From Cyprinodon diabolis (lineage: Eukaryota; Chordata; Actinopteri; Cyprinodontiformes; Cyprinodontidae), in the NCBI GenBank assembly GCA_030533445.1, contig JARPUW010000268.1, positions 1 to 64,000 of the forward strand: a stretch of DNA of 64,000 bases, given 5' to 3'. Each line of letters opens with the position of its first letter. The stretch's first letter is position 1. The notes below the pieces were generated by a model. The model saw only the letters and a program-made list of their open reading frames with translations, did not search any database and had not been told where the DNA came from. Shown piece by piece: positions 1-8,109 of this stretch. The translations under genes were made by a program, and so were the position numbers.

Positions 1-299
1 TTTTATTCTGTAGAGTCCTTGTAGTCTTATTTTGAAAGTCTATCATGAATGTGCATCAAAAGATGGGTCACGCCCAGCAGTGATATAGAATCCATTTCCA
101 AATGTTAAATCACTGGTTTTCCATGTTATTAGGTGAATAGTTGCTGTATTACAGAGTAAATGGGAGACTTTTATTGTGAAATTTGCTCTGGGGTGTGTTT
201 TGAAAAGGTCACTAGAGTGTAATAAAAACAACCTGGAAGAGTTTGGGTCATAATGTTGAGCCATTTGCATCAATTAATGCATTAGTATAATCTAGAGGC
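1..299. repeat. C1 subrepeat (reference monomer)
   Basis: First of three related subrepeats, each opened by GAGGCTTTTATT and TAGRGTCCYTGGAGTC-like sequence and holding AAATGTTAAATCACT, TTTGGGTCATAATGTTG and GAGCCAT in the same order. C1 is 299 bp, with AATAAA at 221-226 and an octamer near its end. Its sequence type (X: GAATGTGCATCAAAAG; Y: GAAGTGCATCTAAAG; Z: GAAGTGCATCTATAG) always matches the 51-bp array before it. Confidence 0.85.
263..281. promoter_or_regulatory. Octamer-like site with inverted partner
   Basis: ATTTGCAT at 263-270 is the reverse complement of the POU octamer ATGCAAAT. TGCAT and ATGCA form a short inverted repeat around CAATTA. The same block is at the end of C1 in each monomer but not in C2, where it has decayed to CATATAGGG. 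A regulatory role is inference only. Confidence 0.3.
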
Positions 300-590
300 T
301 TTTATTTTGTAGGGTCCCTGGAGTCTTATTTTGAAAGTCCAACAGAGTTGTGTTTATAGAAAATGTTCAGATCCGTCAATGATAGTTGATTACTTTCCAA
401 TCGTTAAATCACTCTTTTTCCATTTTATTAGGGCAGTAGATGAAGCGGAAATGGGAGGCTTTTATTTTGAAATTTGCTATAGGGTGTGTTTTAAACAGTC
501 TCCTAGAGTCTATTCTCTAAAACGGGGTTGAGTTTGGGTCATAATGTTGAGCCATATAGGGCAATAAATATATGTAAAAAATATAGAGGC
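300..590. repeat. C2 subrepeat (reference monomer)
   Basis: Second copy, 291 bp, clearly diverged from C1 but collinear with it. It has a second AATAAA at 563-568. An open frame of 66 codons crosses it in most monomers but starts at a non-ATG codon. After a Y array this copy begins TAGGGTCGCTGG instead of TAGGGTCCCTGG, so class linkage extends across the C1/C2 boundary. Confidence 0.85.
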
Positions 591-763
591 TTTTATTTTG
601 TAGGGTCCCTGGAGTCTTATTTTGAAAGTCTATCAGTGCTGAGTGGCAAGGGAAGTGTCATGGACAGCAGTCATATAGTATCCATTTCCCAATGTTAAAT
701 CAGTCCTTTCACCCTCCATTAGATTAATATGTGCTGTTTAAAACAGCAGAGGTAAAATCTGTT
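591..763. repeat. C3 subrepeat, truncated
   Basis: Third copy. It is collinear with C1 as far as the C1 sequence ACAGAGTAAATGGGAGAC, here ACAGCAGAGGTAAAATC, and then stops; about 120 bp of the C unit are missing. It contains a perfect 15-bp palindrome at 733-747. The right edge is approximate. Confidence 0.75.
733..747. repeat. 15-bp palindrome
   Basis: GCTGTTT-A-AAACAGC, perfect 7-bp arms around one base, at the end of the truncated C3. It recurs unchanged in every monomer I inspected. Confidence 0.8.
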
Positions 764-1344
764 TGAAGCTTGGTAACCTTGACAACGCTTAAGGAGCCTC
801 TCACTGACACAGACAACAGCTGCACTCACTATTGGTTTCTTCTTCCCAGGCTTTTTTGTATGGGAAGAACGGCACCGAACAAACGACTACTGATCAAAAA
901 CCGTATGAGTTATTCAAAAAACATTTTCCCCATGAGCATCAGCAATCCTTCGACTCCAACTATACCAACTTTGGTGTATGTGTGTCATTCAGAAAAATAT
1001 TTATGACGAGTTGAAAACACATAGTCTGATTCGTTTCTCTCCCATCTTCAGCTCAAAAAGAATAGAGAAAGGCTGAAACTCTCATCGACTTTAGGTTGGT
1101 CTGGAGGGTTTTTAAGGAAAAGTATTAATCCTACCGTAATTCCAAAGACATTGTGTGAGTCCAGAGGTTTCAGTCTACAAACTGACCAAAAATGGTGACT
1201 GTAGCTCCAAATATGTGGCCGTGAGGGCGAGAATAAGATGTTTGATCTTAAAAAAATGGCCGCCTCACACTAAGATTTCAGCAGCTGCACTCTAGCAGGC
1301 TGCTGCAGAAGCTAACTGTCAGCTAGCTTCCAGGTGCTTACCCT
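764..1344. repeat. A block, compound D-derived subrepeat
   Basis: From the motif at 875 this block aligns with the B block at 1800 for roughly 400 bp: YGAACAAACGACT, CCGTATGAGTTATTC, TTCGACTCCAACTAT, TTTGGTGTATGTGTGTC, TCGACTTTAGG, CTACAAACTGACC. A-specific marks are GACATTGTGTGAGTCCAGAGG and GTAGCTCC; B has GATATTGTGTGGGTCCAGAGA and CTAGCTAT. The leader 764-874 holds a pyrimidine tract ending in CAG at 833-849 that resembles a 3' splice site. Confidence 0.8.
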
Positions 1345-1567
1345 CCGAACAAACGACTGCTGAGCAAAAACCGTAAAAGGTATCTGAAAAATTCTTTCAG
1401 TGAAAGCAACATCTATCCTTTGTCTCAGACTGGGGTAACCTTCATGTCTGTAGGTCTTTCACAACCCAAAACGAAGCACAAACAAAATGGTTGGCCCACC
1501 TGCTCCTCCCTTTGTTTGAACTGCAGGACCTCACTCTCACTCACCTTTTAGCTGCTAAAGCACCCCT
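1345..1567. repeat. D1 subrepeat
   Basis: A 223-bp unit opening with CCGAACAAACGACTGCTGAG and AAAAACCGTAAAAG. It contains GGTAACCTTCATGTCTGTAG, collinear with GAGTAACTTTCATGGCTGTAG in D2. Its most variable point between monomers is the stretch after CTCCTCCCTTT (GTTTGAAC, CTTTTAAC, AATTTAAC or GTTTTAAAC). Confidence 0.8.
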
Positions 1568-1799
1568 CCGAACAAACGACTGCTGAGTAAAAACCGTAAA
1601 AGGTATCTGAAAAATTCTTTTTATCTAAGCGACAGCTATATCTTGTCTTCAATTGGAGTAACTTTCATGGCTGTAGGTCATCTACAAACTGAATGGGAAG
1701 AGAAAGAAAAAGAAAAAACGTTTCATCACACCTAAGCTTCTAATTGAGCTAGCTGCAGCAGGTCACTCTCACTCAGCTTTCAGGTGCTTAAAATGTCCT
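1568..1799. repeat. D2 subrepeat
   Basis: A 232-bp unit collinear with D1. It contains a 24-nt uninterrupted purine tract at 1695-1718. Two main alleles occur across the window, CATCACACCTAAGC and TGTCACACCTGATC, the second usually with GGACACTCTCCCCC. These serve as haplotype markers for tracking exchange between monomers. Confidence 0.8.
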
Positions 1800-2260
1800 C
1801 CGAACAAACGACTGCTGAGCAAAAACCGTATGAGTTATTCAAAAAAAAATTTCACCGTGAGCGTCAGTCATCCTTCGACTCCAACTATGCCAACTTTGGT
1901 GTATGTGTGTCATTCAGAAAAATATTTATGACGAGTTTAAAACACATAGTCTGATTCGTTTTTCTCCCCTCTTCTGCTCCAAAACCAATGAAAAACGGCT
2001 CTGATTTTCATCGACTTTAGGTCGGTCTGGAGGGTTTTTAAGGAAAAGTATTAATCCTACCGTAATTCCGAAGATATTGTGTGGGTCCAGAGATTTCAGT
2101 CTACAAACTGACCAAAAAAGGTGACTCTAGCTATAAATATGTGGCCGTGAGGGCGAGTTTAAAATGTTTTTTTGTGTTTAAAAAACGCCTGCCTCACACT
2201 CTAGCTTTTCAGTTGCTCCACTCTAGCAGGCTGGATTTTGCTAAAACTTTGTGGCGCTTG
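1800..2260. repeat. B block, diverged duplicate of A
   Basis: Homologous to the A block with an offset of 925 bp in this monomer. In place of GTAGCTCCAAATATG in A it has CTAGCTATAAATATG, which creates a TATAAATA at 2132-2139. It begins just downstream of an ATG at 1794 followed by a short open frame; most copies stop at a TGA about 54 codons on, and four (monomers 9, 13, 16 and 19) read through to about 75 codons. Confidence 0.8.
2132..2139 (+). promoter_or_regulatory. TATA-like box in the B block
   Basis: TATAAATA, present in B of every complete monomer and absent from the homologous place in A (TCCAAATA). It could be a promoter element for plus-strand transcription into the structured tail, but an eight-base AT motif in AT-rich DNA is weak evidence. 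Confidence 0.2.
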
Positions 2261-2360
2261 AGGTCTGATTATACAAAAACCGTAGCAGTTATCAACATAC
2301 CGTCTTCAGTTTTAAATAGACGAAGGATTTATCTACAAACTGAGCTTCAAACTGTTTTTC
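2261..2360. repeat. Degenerate D subrepeat
   Basis: The sequence TACAAAAACCGTAGCAG and, 60-70 bp on, ATCTACAAACTGAGC occur in the same order as AAAAACCGTAAAAG and ATCTACAAACTGAAT in D2. This looks like a fifth, decayed D unit at the right side of the B block. Edges are approximate. Confidence 0.55.
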
Positions 2361-2610
2361 TAGGTGAATGTATGCCGACACAGTGAAGTGCTGTTTTTTA
2401 TGCTTTTTTTTTCCTCTCCCCATTCATTTCCTATGGGATTTTTTTGCGACGTTTTCGCTAATAATTCGCAAACCTTCGGACTAATGAGAAAGTTTTATAC
2501 AAGCACACATCACCCCATTGGTCCCGACGCGTGTGCCAACTTTGGGCCCGATCCGCCAAACCGTGCGGGACTAGTTACGCGCCGAAGTTTTGGGTATACG
2601 GGAGAATTAT
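2361..2610. other. Pyrimidine-rich then CpG-rich stretch ending in (AAT)n
   Basis: A T-rich then C-rich pyrimidine run near 2400-2420 is followed by a stretch with many CpG dinucleotides. About eleven fall between 2524 and 2600, including GACGCG, GATCCGCC, CGTGCGGG and ACGCGCCG. The stretch ends in an (AAT)n tract whose length varies between monomers and which is the insertion point of the 60-bp cassette. The same region is recognisable in all nineteen complete copies. Confidence 0.7.
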
Positions 2611-2619
2611 AATAACTAG

Positions 2620-2639
2620 AAAATTTCTAAAGAAATTTT
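2620..2639. repeat. 20-bp AT palindrome
   Basis: Arms AAAATTTCT and AGAAATTTT separated by AA, a perfect 9-bp inverted repeat. It lies between the (AAT)n / hairpin cassette site and the GC-rich inverted repeats, and is present in all nineteen complete monomers. Confidence 0.85.
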
Positions 2640-2660
2640 GAGGGGGACCACCTACTGCCC

Positions 2661-2715
2661 GTCTGGGGAACCGGGCCAATACGGCCCTGGCAAGTGACGT
2701 CGGGGCTCCCCAGAC
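2661..2715. repeat. Nested inverted repeat, GC-rich
   Basis: Outer arms GTCTGGGGA (2661-2669) and TCCCCAGAC (2707-2715); inner arms GGGCC and GGCCC around AATAC. Monomers 2, 3, 7 and 16 carry single changes that disturb the outer arms. Confidence 0.8.
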
Positions 2716-2842
2716 CAACTGCTTACGCCTTAGAGGGCTGCTGAGGGAAGGAAAGAGGGCAAGTTCATGGGCAAAGAGAGCCGTGTGCCACTTGTGCTGA
2801 AATCTGGGAAATAGACGTGCACAGCGTATGATGCACAAGGGT

Positions 2843-2861
2843 AATATGGGTTGTCCATATT
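2843..2861. repeat. Hairpin AATATGG / CCATATT
   Basis: Perfect 7-bp arms around GTTGT just upstream of the 51-bp array. It is conserved in all complete monomers except monomer 9, where CCATATT is CTATATT. Confidence 0.75.
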
Positions 2862-2886
2862 GAAACACAGTGGGCAAAGCCCAGTT

Positions 2887-3124
2887 GGCGGGCTTCGCCC
2901 GCCTGCTAGGAGCCATCTCAGTGAAGAAAAAAATCACCAATGGCGGGCTCTGCCCGCCTTCTAAGAGCCATTGCAGTGATGAAATCACCAATGGCGGGCT
3001 CCGCCCGCCTGCTAAGAGCCATTGCAGTGATGTAATCACCTTTGGCGGGCTCCGCCCGCCTGTTACCATTGGCGGGCTCCGCCCGCCTTCTAAGAGCCAT
3101 TGCAGTGATGAAATCACCAATGGC
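2887..3124. repeat. 51-bp hairpin minisatellite, class X
   Basis: Five hairpins of the form GGCGGGC-NNN-GCCCGCC start at 2887, 2942, 2993, 3044 and 3071. The last spacing is 27 instead of 51, so the fourth unit has lost 24 bp (its GAGCCATTGCAGTGATG-type part). A second hairpin type at 2967-2995 has outer arms GCCATTG / CAATGGC and inner arms GTGAT / ATCAC around GAA. Because 51 is divisible by three, several frames on both strands stay open across the array. Confidence 0.92.
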
Positions 3125-3169
3125 AATGAGCAATATGCCAGAATGTATGAGTGTGTATAAGGAAGAGGC

Positions 3170-6100
3170 TTTTATTCTGTAGAGTCCTTGTAGTCTTATT
3201 TTGAAAGTCTATCATGAATGTGCATCAAAAGATGGGTCACGCCCAGCAGTGATATAGAATCCATTTCCAAATGTTAAATCACTGGTTTTCCATGTTATTA
3301 GGTGAATAGTTGCTGTATTACAGAGTAAATGGGAGACTTTTATTGTGAAATTTGCTCTGGGGTGTGTTTTGAAAAGGTCACTAGAGTCTAATAAAAACAA
3401 CCTGGAAGAGTTTGGGTCATAATGTTGAGCCATTTGCATCAATTAATGCATTAGTATAATCTAGAGGCTTTTATTTTGTAGGGTCCCTGGAGTCTTATTT
3501 TGAAAGTCCAACAGAGTTGTGTTTATAGAAAATGTTCAGACCCGTCAATGATAGTTGATTACTTTCCAATCGTTAAATCACTCCTTTTCCATGTTATTAG
3601 GGCAGTAGATGAAGCGGAAATGGGAGGCTTTTATTTTGAAATTTGCTATAGGGTGTGTTTTAAACAGTCTCCTATAGTCTATTCTCTAAAACGGGGTTGA
3701 GTTTGGGTCATAATGTTGAGCCATATAGGGCAATAAATATATGTAAAAAATATAGAGGCTTTTATTTTGTAGGGTCCCTGGAGTCTTATTTTGAAAGTCT
3801 ATCAGTGCTGAGTGGCAAGGGAAGTGTCATGGACAGCAGTCATATAGTATCCATTTCCCAATGTTAAATCAGTCCTTTCACCCTCCATTAGATTAATATG
3901 TGCTGTTTAAAACAGCAGAGGTAAAATCTGTTTGAAGCTTGGTAACCTTGACAACGCTTAACGAGCCTCTCACTGACACAGACAACAGCTGCACTCACTA
4001 TTGGTTTCTTCTTCCCAGGCTTTTTTGTATGGGAAGAACGGCACCGAACAAACGACTACTGATCAAAAACCGTATGAGTTATTCAAAAAACATTTTCACC
4101 ATGAGCATCAGCAATCCTTCGACTCCAACTATACCAACTTTGGTGTATGTGTGTCATTCAGAAAAATATTTATGACGAGTTGAAAACACATAGTCTGATT
4201 CGTTTCTCTCCCATCTTCAGCTCAAAAAGAATAGAGAAAGGCTGAAACTCTCATCGACTTTAGGTTGGTCTGGAGGGTTTTTAAGGAAAAGTATTAATCC
4301 TACCGTAATTCCGAAGACATTGTGTGAGTCCAGAGGTTTCAGTCTACAAACTGACCAAAAATGGTGACTGTAGCTCCAAATATGTGGCCGTGAGGGCGAG
4401 AATAAGATGTTTGATCTTAAAAAAATGGCCGCCTCACACTAAGATTTCAGCAGCTGCACTCTAGCAGGCTGCTGCAGAAGCTAACTGTCAGCTAGCTTCC
4501 AGGTGCTTACCCTCCGAACAAACGACTGCTGAGCAAAAACCGTAAAAGGTATCTGAAATATTCTTTCAGTGAAAGCAACATCTATCCTTTGTCTCAGACT
4601 GGGGTAACCTTCATGTCTGTAGGTCTTTCACAACCCAAAACGAAGCACAAACAAAATGGTTGGCCCACCTGCTCCTCCCTTTAATTTAACTGCAGGACCT
4701 CACTCTCACTCACCTTTTAGCTGCTAAAGCACCCCTCCGAACAAACGACTGCTGAGTAAAAACCGTAAAAGGTATCTGAAAAATTCTTTTTATCTAAGCG
4801 ACAGCTATATCTTGTCTTCAATTGGAGTAACTTTCATGGCTGTAGGTCATCTACAACCTGAATGGGAAGAGAAAGAAAAAGAAAAAACGTTTTGTCACAC
4901 CTGATCTTCTAATTGAGCTAGCTGCAGCAGGTCACTGTCACTCAGCTTTCAGGTGCTTAAAATGTCCTCCGAACAAACGACTGCTGAGCAAAAACCGTAT
5001 GAGTTATTCAAAAAAATTTTTCACCGTGAGCGTCAGCCATCCTTCGACTCCAACTATGCCAACTTTGGTGTATGTGTGTCATTCAGAAAAATATTTATGA
5101 CGAGTTTAAAACACATAGTCTGATTCGTTTTTCTCCCCTCTTCTGCTCCAAAACCAATGAAAAACGGCTCTGATTTTCATCGACTTTAGGTCGGTCTGGA
5201 GGGTTTTTAAGGAAAAGTATTAATCCTACCGTAATTCCGAAGATATTGTGTGGGTCCAGAGATTTCAGTCTACAAACTGACCAAAAATGGTGACTCTAGC
5301 TATAAATATGTGGCCGTGAGGGCGAGTTTAAAATGTTTTTTTGTGTTTAAAAAACGCCTGCCTCACACTCTAGCTTTTCAGTTGCTCCACTCTAGCAGGC
5401 TGGATTTTGCTAAAACTTTGTGGCGCTTGAGGTCTGATTATACAAAAACCATAGCAGTTATCAACATACCGTCTTCAGTTTTAAATAGACGAAGGATTTA
5501 TCTACAAACTGAGCTTCAAACTGTTTTTCTAGGTGAATGTATGCCGACACAGTGAAGTGCTGTTTTTTATGCTTTTTTTTTCCTCTCCCCATTCATTTCC
5601 TATGGGATTTTTTTGCGACGTTTTCGCTAATAATTCGCAAACCTTCGGACTAATGAGAAAGTTTTATACAAGCACACATCACCCCATTGGTCCCGACGCG
5701 TGTGCCAACTTTGGGCCCGATCCGCCAAACCGTGCGGGACTAGTTAGGTGCCGAAGTTTTGGGTATACGGGAGAATTATAATAATAACTAGAAAATTTCT
5801 AAAGAAATTTTGAGGGGGGCCACCTACTGCCCGTCTGGGGAACAGGGCCAATACGGCCCTGGCAAGTGATGTCGGGGCTCACCAGACCAACTGCTTACGC
5901 CTTTGAGGGCTGCTGAGGGAAGGAAAGAGGGCTAGGTCATGGGCAAAGAGAGCTGTGTGCCACTTGTGCTGAAATCTGGGAAATAGACGTGCACAGCGTA
6001 TGATGCAAAAGGGTAATATGGGTTGTCCATATTGAACCGCAGTGGGTAAAGCTCAGTTGGGGGGCTCCGCCCGCCTGCTAGGAGCCCTTGCAGCGATGAA

Positions 6101-6314
6101 AAAAATCACCAATGGCGGGCTCTGCCCGCCTGCTAAGAGCCATTGCAGTGATGAAATCACCAATGGCGGGCTCCGCCCGCCTTCTAAGAGCCATTGCAGT
6201 GATGAAATCACCAATGGCGGGCTCCGCCCGCCTTCTAAGAGCCATTGCAGTGATGAAATTACAAATGGCAATGAGCAATATGCCAGAATGTATGAGTGTG
6301 TATAAGGAAGAGGC
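3170..6314. repeat. Satellite monomer 2 (class Y end)
   Basis: Complete 3,145-bp copy. It begins with the class X type of C1 (AGTCCTTGTAGTC) because it follows an X array. D2 carries the allele TGTCACACCTGATC, also seen in the extra module of monomer 3 and in monomers 7 and 13; most copies have CATCACACCTAAGC. D1 has a private AATTTAAC variant near 4682. Upstream of the (AAT)n it has TTAGGTGCCG, shared only with monomer 14. No 60-bp cassette. Confidence 0.96.
6059..6269. repeat. 51-bp hairpin minisatellite, class Y
   Basis: Four hairpins at 6059, 6114, 6165 and 6216. The first arm is GGGGGGC, one mismatch to GCCCGCC. The array ends in AAATTACAAATGGC rather than AAATCACCAATGGC. Confidence 0.92.
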
Positions 6315-8109
6315 TTTTATTCTGTAGAGTCCCTGGAGTCTTATTTTGAAAGTCTATCATGGAAGTGCATCTAAAGATGGGTCATGCCCAGCAGTTATAT
6401 AGAATCAATTTCCAAATGTTAAATCACTGGTTTTCCATGTTATTAGGTGAATAGTTGCTGTATTACAGAGTAAATGGGAGACTTTTATTGTGAAATTTGC
6501 TCTGGGTGTGTTTTGAAAAGGTCACTAGAGTCTAATAAAAACAACCTGGAAGAGTTTGGGTCATAATGTTGAGCCATTTGCATCAATTAATGCATTAGTA
6601 TAATCTAGAGGCTTTTATTTTGTAGGGTCGCTGGAGTCTTATTTTGAAAGTCCAACAGAGTTGTGTTTATAGAAAATGTTCAGACCCGTCAATGATAGTT
6701 GATTACTTTCCAATCGTTAAATCACTCTTTTTCCATGTTATTAGGGCAGTAGATGAAGCGGAAATGGGAGGCTTTTATTTTGAAATTTGCTATAGGGTGT
6801 GTTTTAAACAGTCTCCTAGAGTCTATTCTCTAAAACGGGGTTGAGTTTGGGTCATAATGTTGAGCCATATAGGGCAATAAATATATGTAAAAAATATAGA
6901 GGCTTTTATTTTGTAGGGTCCCTGGAGTCTTATTTTGAAAGTCTATCAGTGCTGAGTGGCAAGGGAAGTGTCATGGACAGCAGTCATATAGTATCCATTT
7001 CCCAATGTTAAATCAGTCCTTTCACCCTCCATTAGATTAATATGTGCTGTTTAAAACAGCAGAGGTAAAATCTGTTTGAAGCTTGGTAACCTTGACAACG
7101 CTTAACGAGCCTCTCACTGACACAGACAACAGCTGCACTCACTATTGGTTTCTTCTTCCCAGGCTTTTTTGTATAGGAAGAACGGCACCGAACAAACGAC
7201 TACTGATCAAAAACCGTATGAGTTATTCAAAAAACATTTTCACCATGAGCATCAGCAATCCTTCGACTCCAACTATACCAACTTTGGTGTATGTGTGTCA
7301 TTCAGAACAATATTTATGACGACTTGAAAACACATAGTCTGATTCGTTTCTCTCCCATCTTCAGCTCAAAAAGAATGGAGAAAGGCTGAAACTCATCGAC
7401 TTTAGGTTGGTCTGGAGGGTTTTTAAGGAAAAGTATTAATCCTACCGTAATTCCGAAGACATTGTGTGAGTCCAGAGGTTTCAGTCTACAAACTGACCAA
7501 AAATGGTGACTGTAGCTCCAAATATGTGGCCGTGAGGGCGAGAATAAGATGTTTGATCTTAAAAAAATGGCCGCCTCACACTAAATTTCAGCAGCTGCAC
7601 TCTAGCAGGCTGCTGCAGAAGCTAACTGTCAGCTAGCTTCCAGGTGCTTACCCTCCGAACAAACGACTGCTGAGCAAAAACCGTAAAAGATATCTGAAAA
7701 ATTCTTTCAGTGAAAGCAACATCTATCCTTTGTCTCAGACTGGGGTAACCTTCATGTCTGTAGGTCTTTCACAACCCAAAACGAAGCACAAACAAAATGG
7801 TTGGCCCACCTGCTCCTCCCTTTCTTTTAACTGCAGGACCTCACTCTCACTCACCTTTTAGCTGCTAAAGCACCCCTCCGAACAAACGACTGCTGAGTAA
7901 AAACCGTAAAAGGTATCTGAAAAATTCTTTTTATCTAAGCGACAGCTATATCTTGTCTTCGATTGGAGTAACTTTCATGGCTGTAGGTCATCTACAACCT
8001 GAATGGGAAGAGAAAGAAAAAGAAAAAACGTTTCATCACACCTAAGCTTCTAATTGAGCTAGCTGCAGCAGGTCACTGTCACTCAGCTTTCAGGTGCTTA
8101 AAATGTCCT

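Larger units (their letters stand above)
2611..2886. other. GC-rich segment with several inverted repeats
   Basis: Contains, in order, an AT palindrome (2620-2639), a 9-bp inverted repeat GTCTGGGGA / TCCCCAGAC enclosing a smaller stem (2661-2715), and a 7-bp hairpin AATATGG / CCATATT (2843-2861). The inner stem is GGGCC-AATAC-GGCCC. In Y copies AACAGGGCC extends it to a perfect CAGGGCC / GGCCCTG, while X and Z copies have AACCGGGCC with a mismatch. TGACGTC (X) against TGATGTC (Y) is a linked CpG difference. The order of stems would suit a folded transcript, but transcription is not shown. Confidence 0.65.
1..3169. repeat. Satellite monomer 1 (class X end)
   Basis: Complete copy used as the reference map; the window opens exactly at the phase point. 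It aligns to monomer 2 with a constant 3,169-bp offset and no net indel over its first 2.6 kb, with only scattered substitutions. Its (AAT)n is short and it has no 60-bp hairpin cassette. Private changes include A for T near 2119, a T-to-A change near 2735 that puts a stop in the minus-strand frame of the GC tail, and CCCC for CACC near 928. It shares AAGGAGCC near 790 with monomers 17 and 18, which suggests common descent of that part. Confidence 0.96.

Noticed and set aside
43..273. Minus-strand 76-codon frame in C1
   Set aside because: Open in only part of the monomers and closed by single-base changes in the others. No recognisable motif.
764..2360. tRNA-derived SINE or other Pol III unit
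   Set aside because: No A-box/B-box pair, no tRNA-like cloverleaf, no A-rich tail and no target-site duplications could be found.
2081..2386. A 101-codon plus-strand frame present in all nineteen complete monomers
   Set aside because: It starts at GTG, with no ATG until five codons before the stop, resembles no family I know, and lies in B/D repeat DNA. Its conservation equals that of the flanking non-coding repeat, so it shows homogenisation and not selection.
2471..2490. CENP-B box (TTCGNNNNANNCGGG) suggesting a centromere
   Set aside because: I checked the TTCG occurrences (CTTCGGACTAATGAG, CCTTCGACTCC, TTCGGCATGTGG and others). None has the required A and CGGG spacing. A centromeric role is neither supported nor excluded.
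2364..2612. An 82-codon plus-strand frame in each monomer
   Set aside because: GTG start, overlaps the 101-codon frame, and reads through a pyrimidine run and the CpG-rich patch. No domain, signal or codon evidence.
2887..3124. CRISPR array
   Set aside because: The 51-bp units are directly adjacent and near-identical, with no unique spacers, no cas genes and clearly eukaryotic satellite context.
2611..3124. Terminal inverted repeats of a DNA transposon
   Set aside because: The inverted repeats are short, local hairpins. I found no long matching pair at monomer or subrepeat ends, no target duplication and no transposase.
6112..6327. Frames of 63-96 codons across the 51-bp array on both strands with repeated 17-residue units
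   Set aside because: A 51-bp period is 17 codons, so any frame without a stop in one unit stays open for the whole array. Several frames are open at once on both strands, as expected for a shadow effect.
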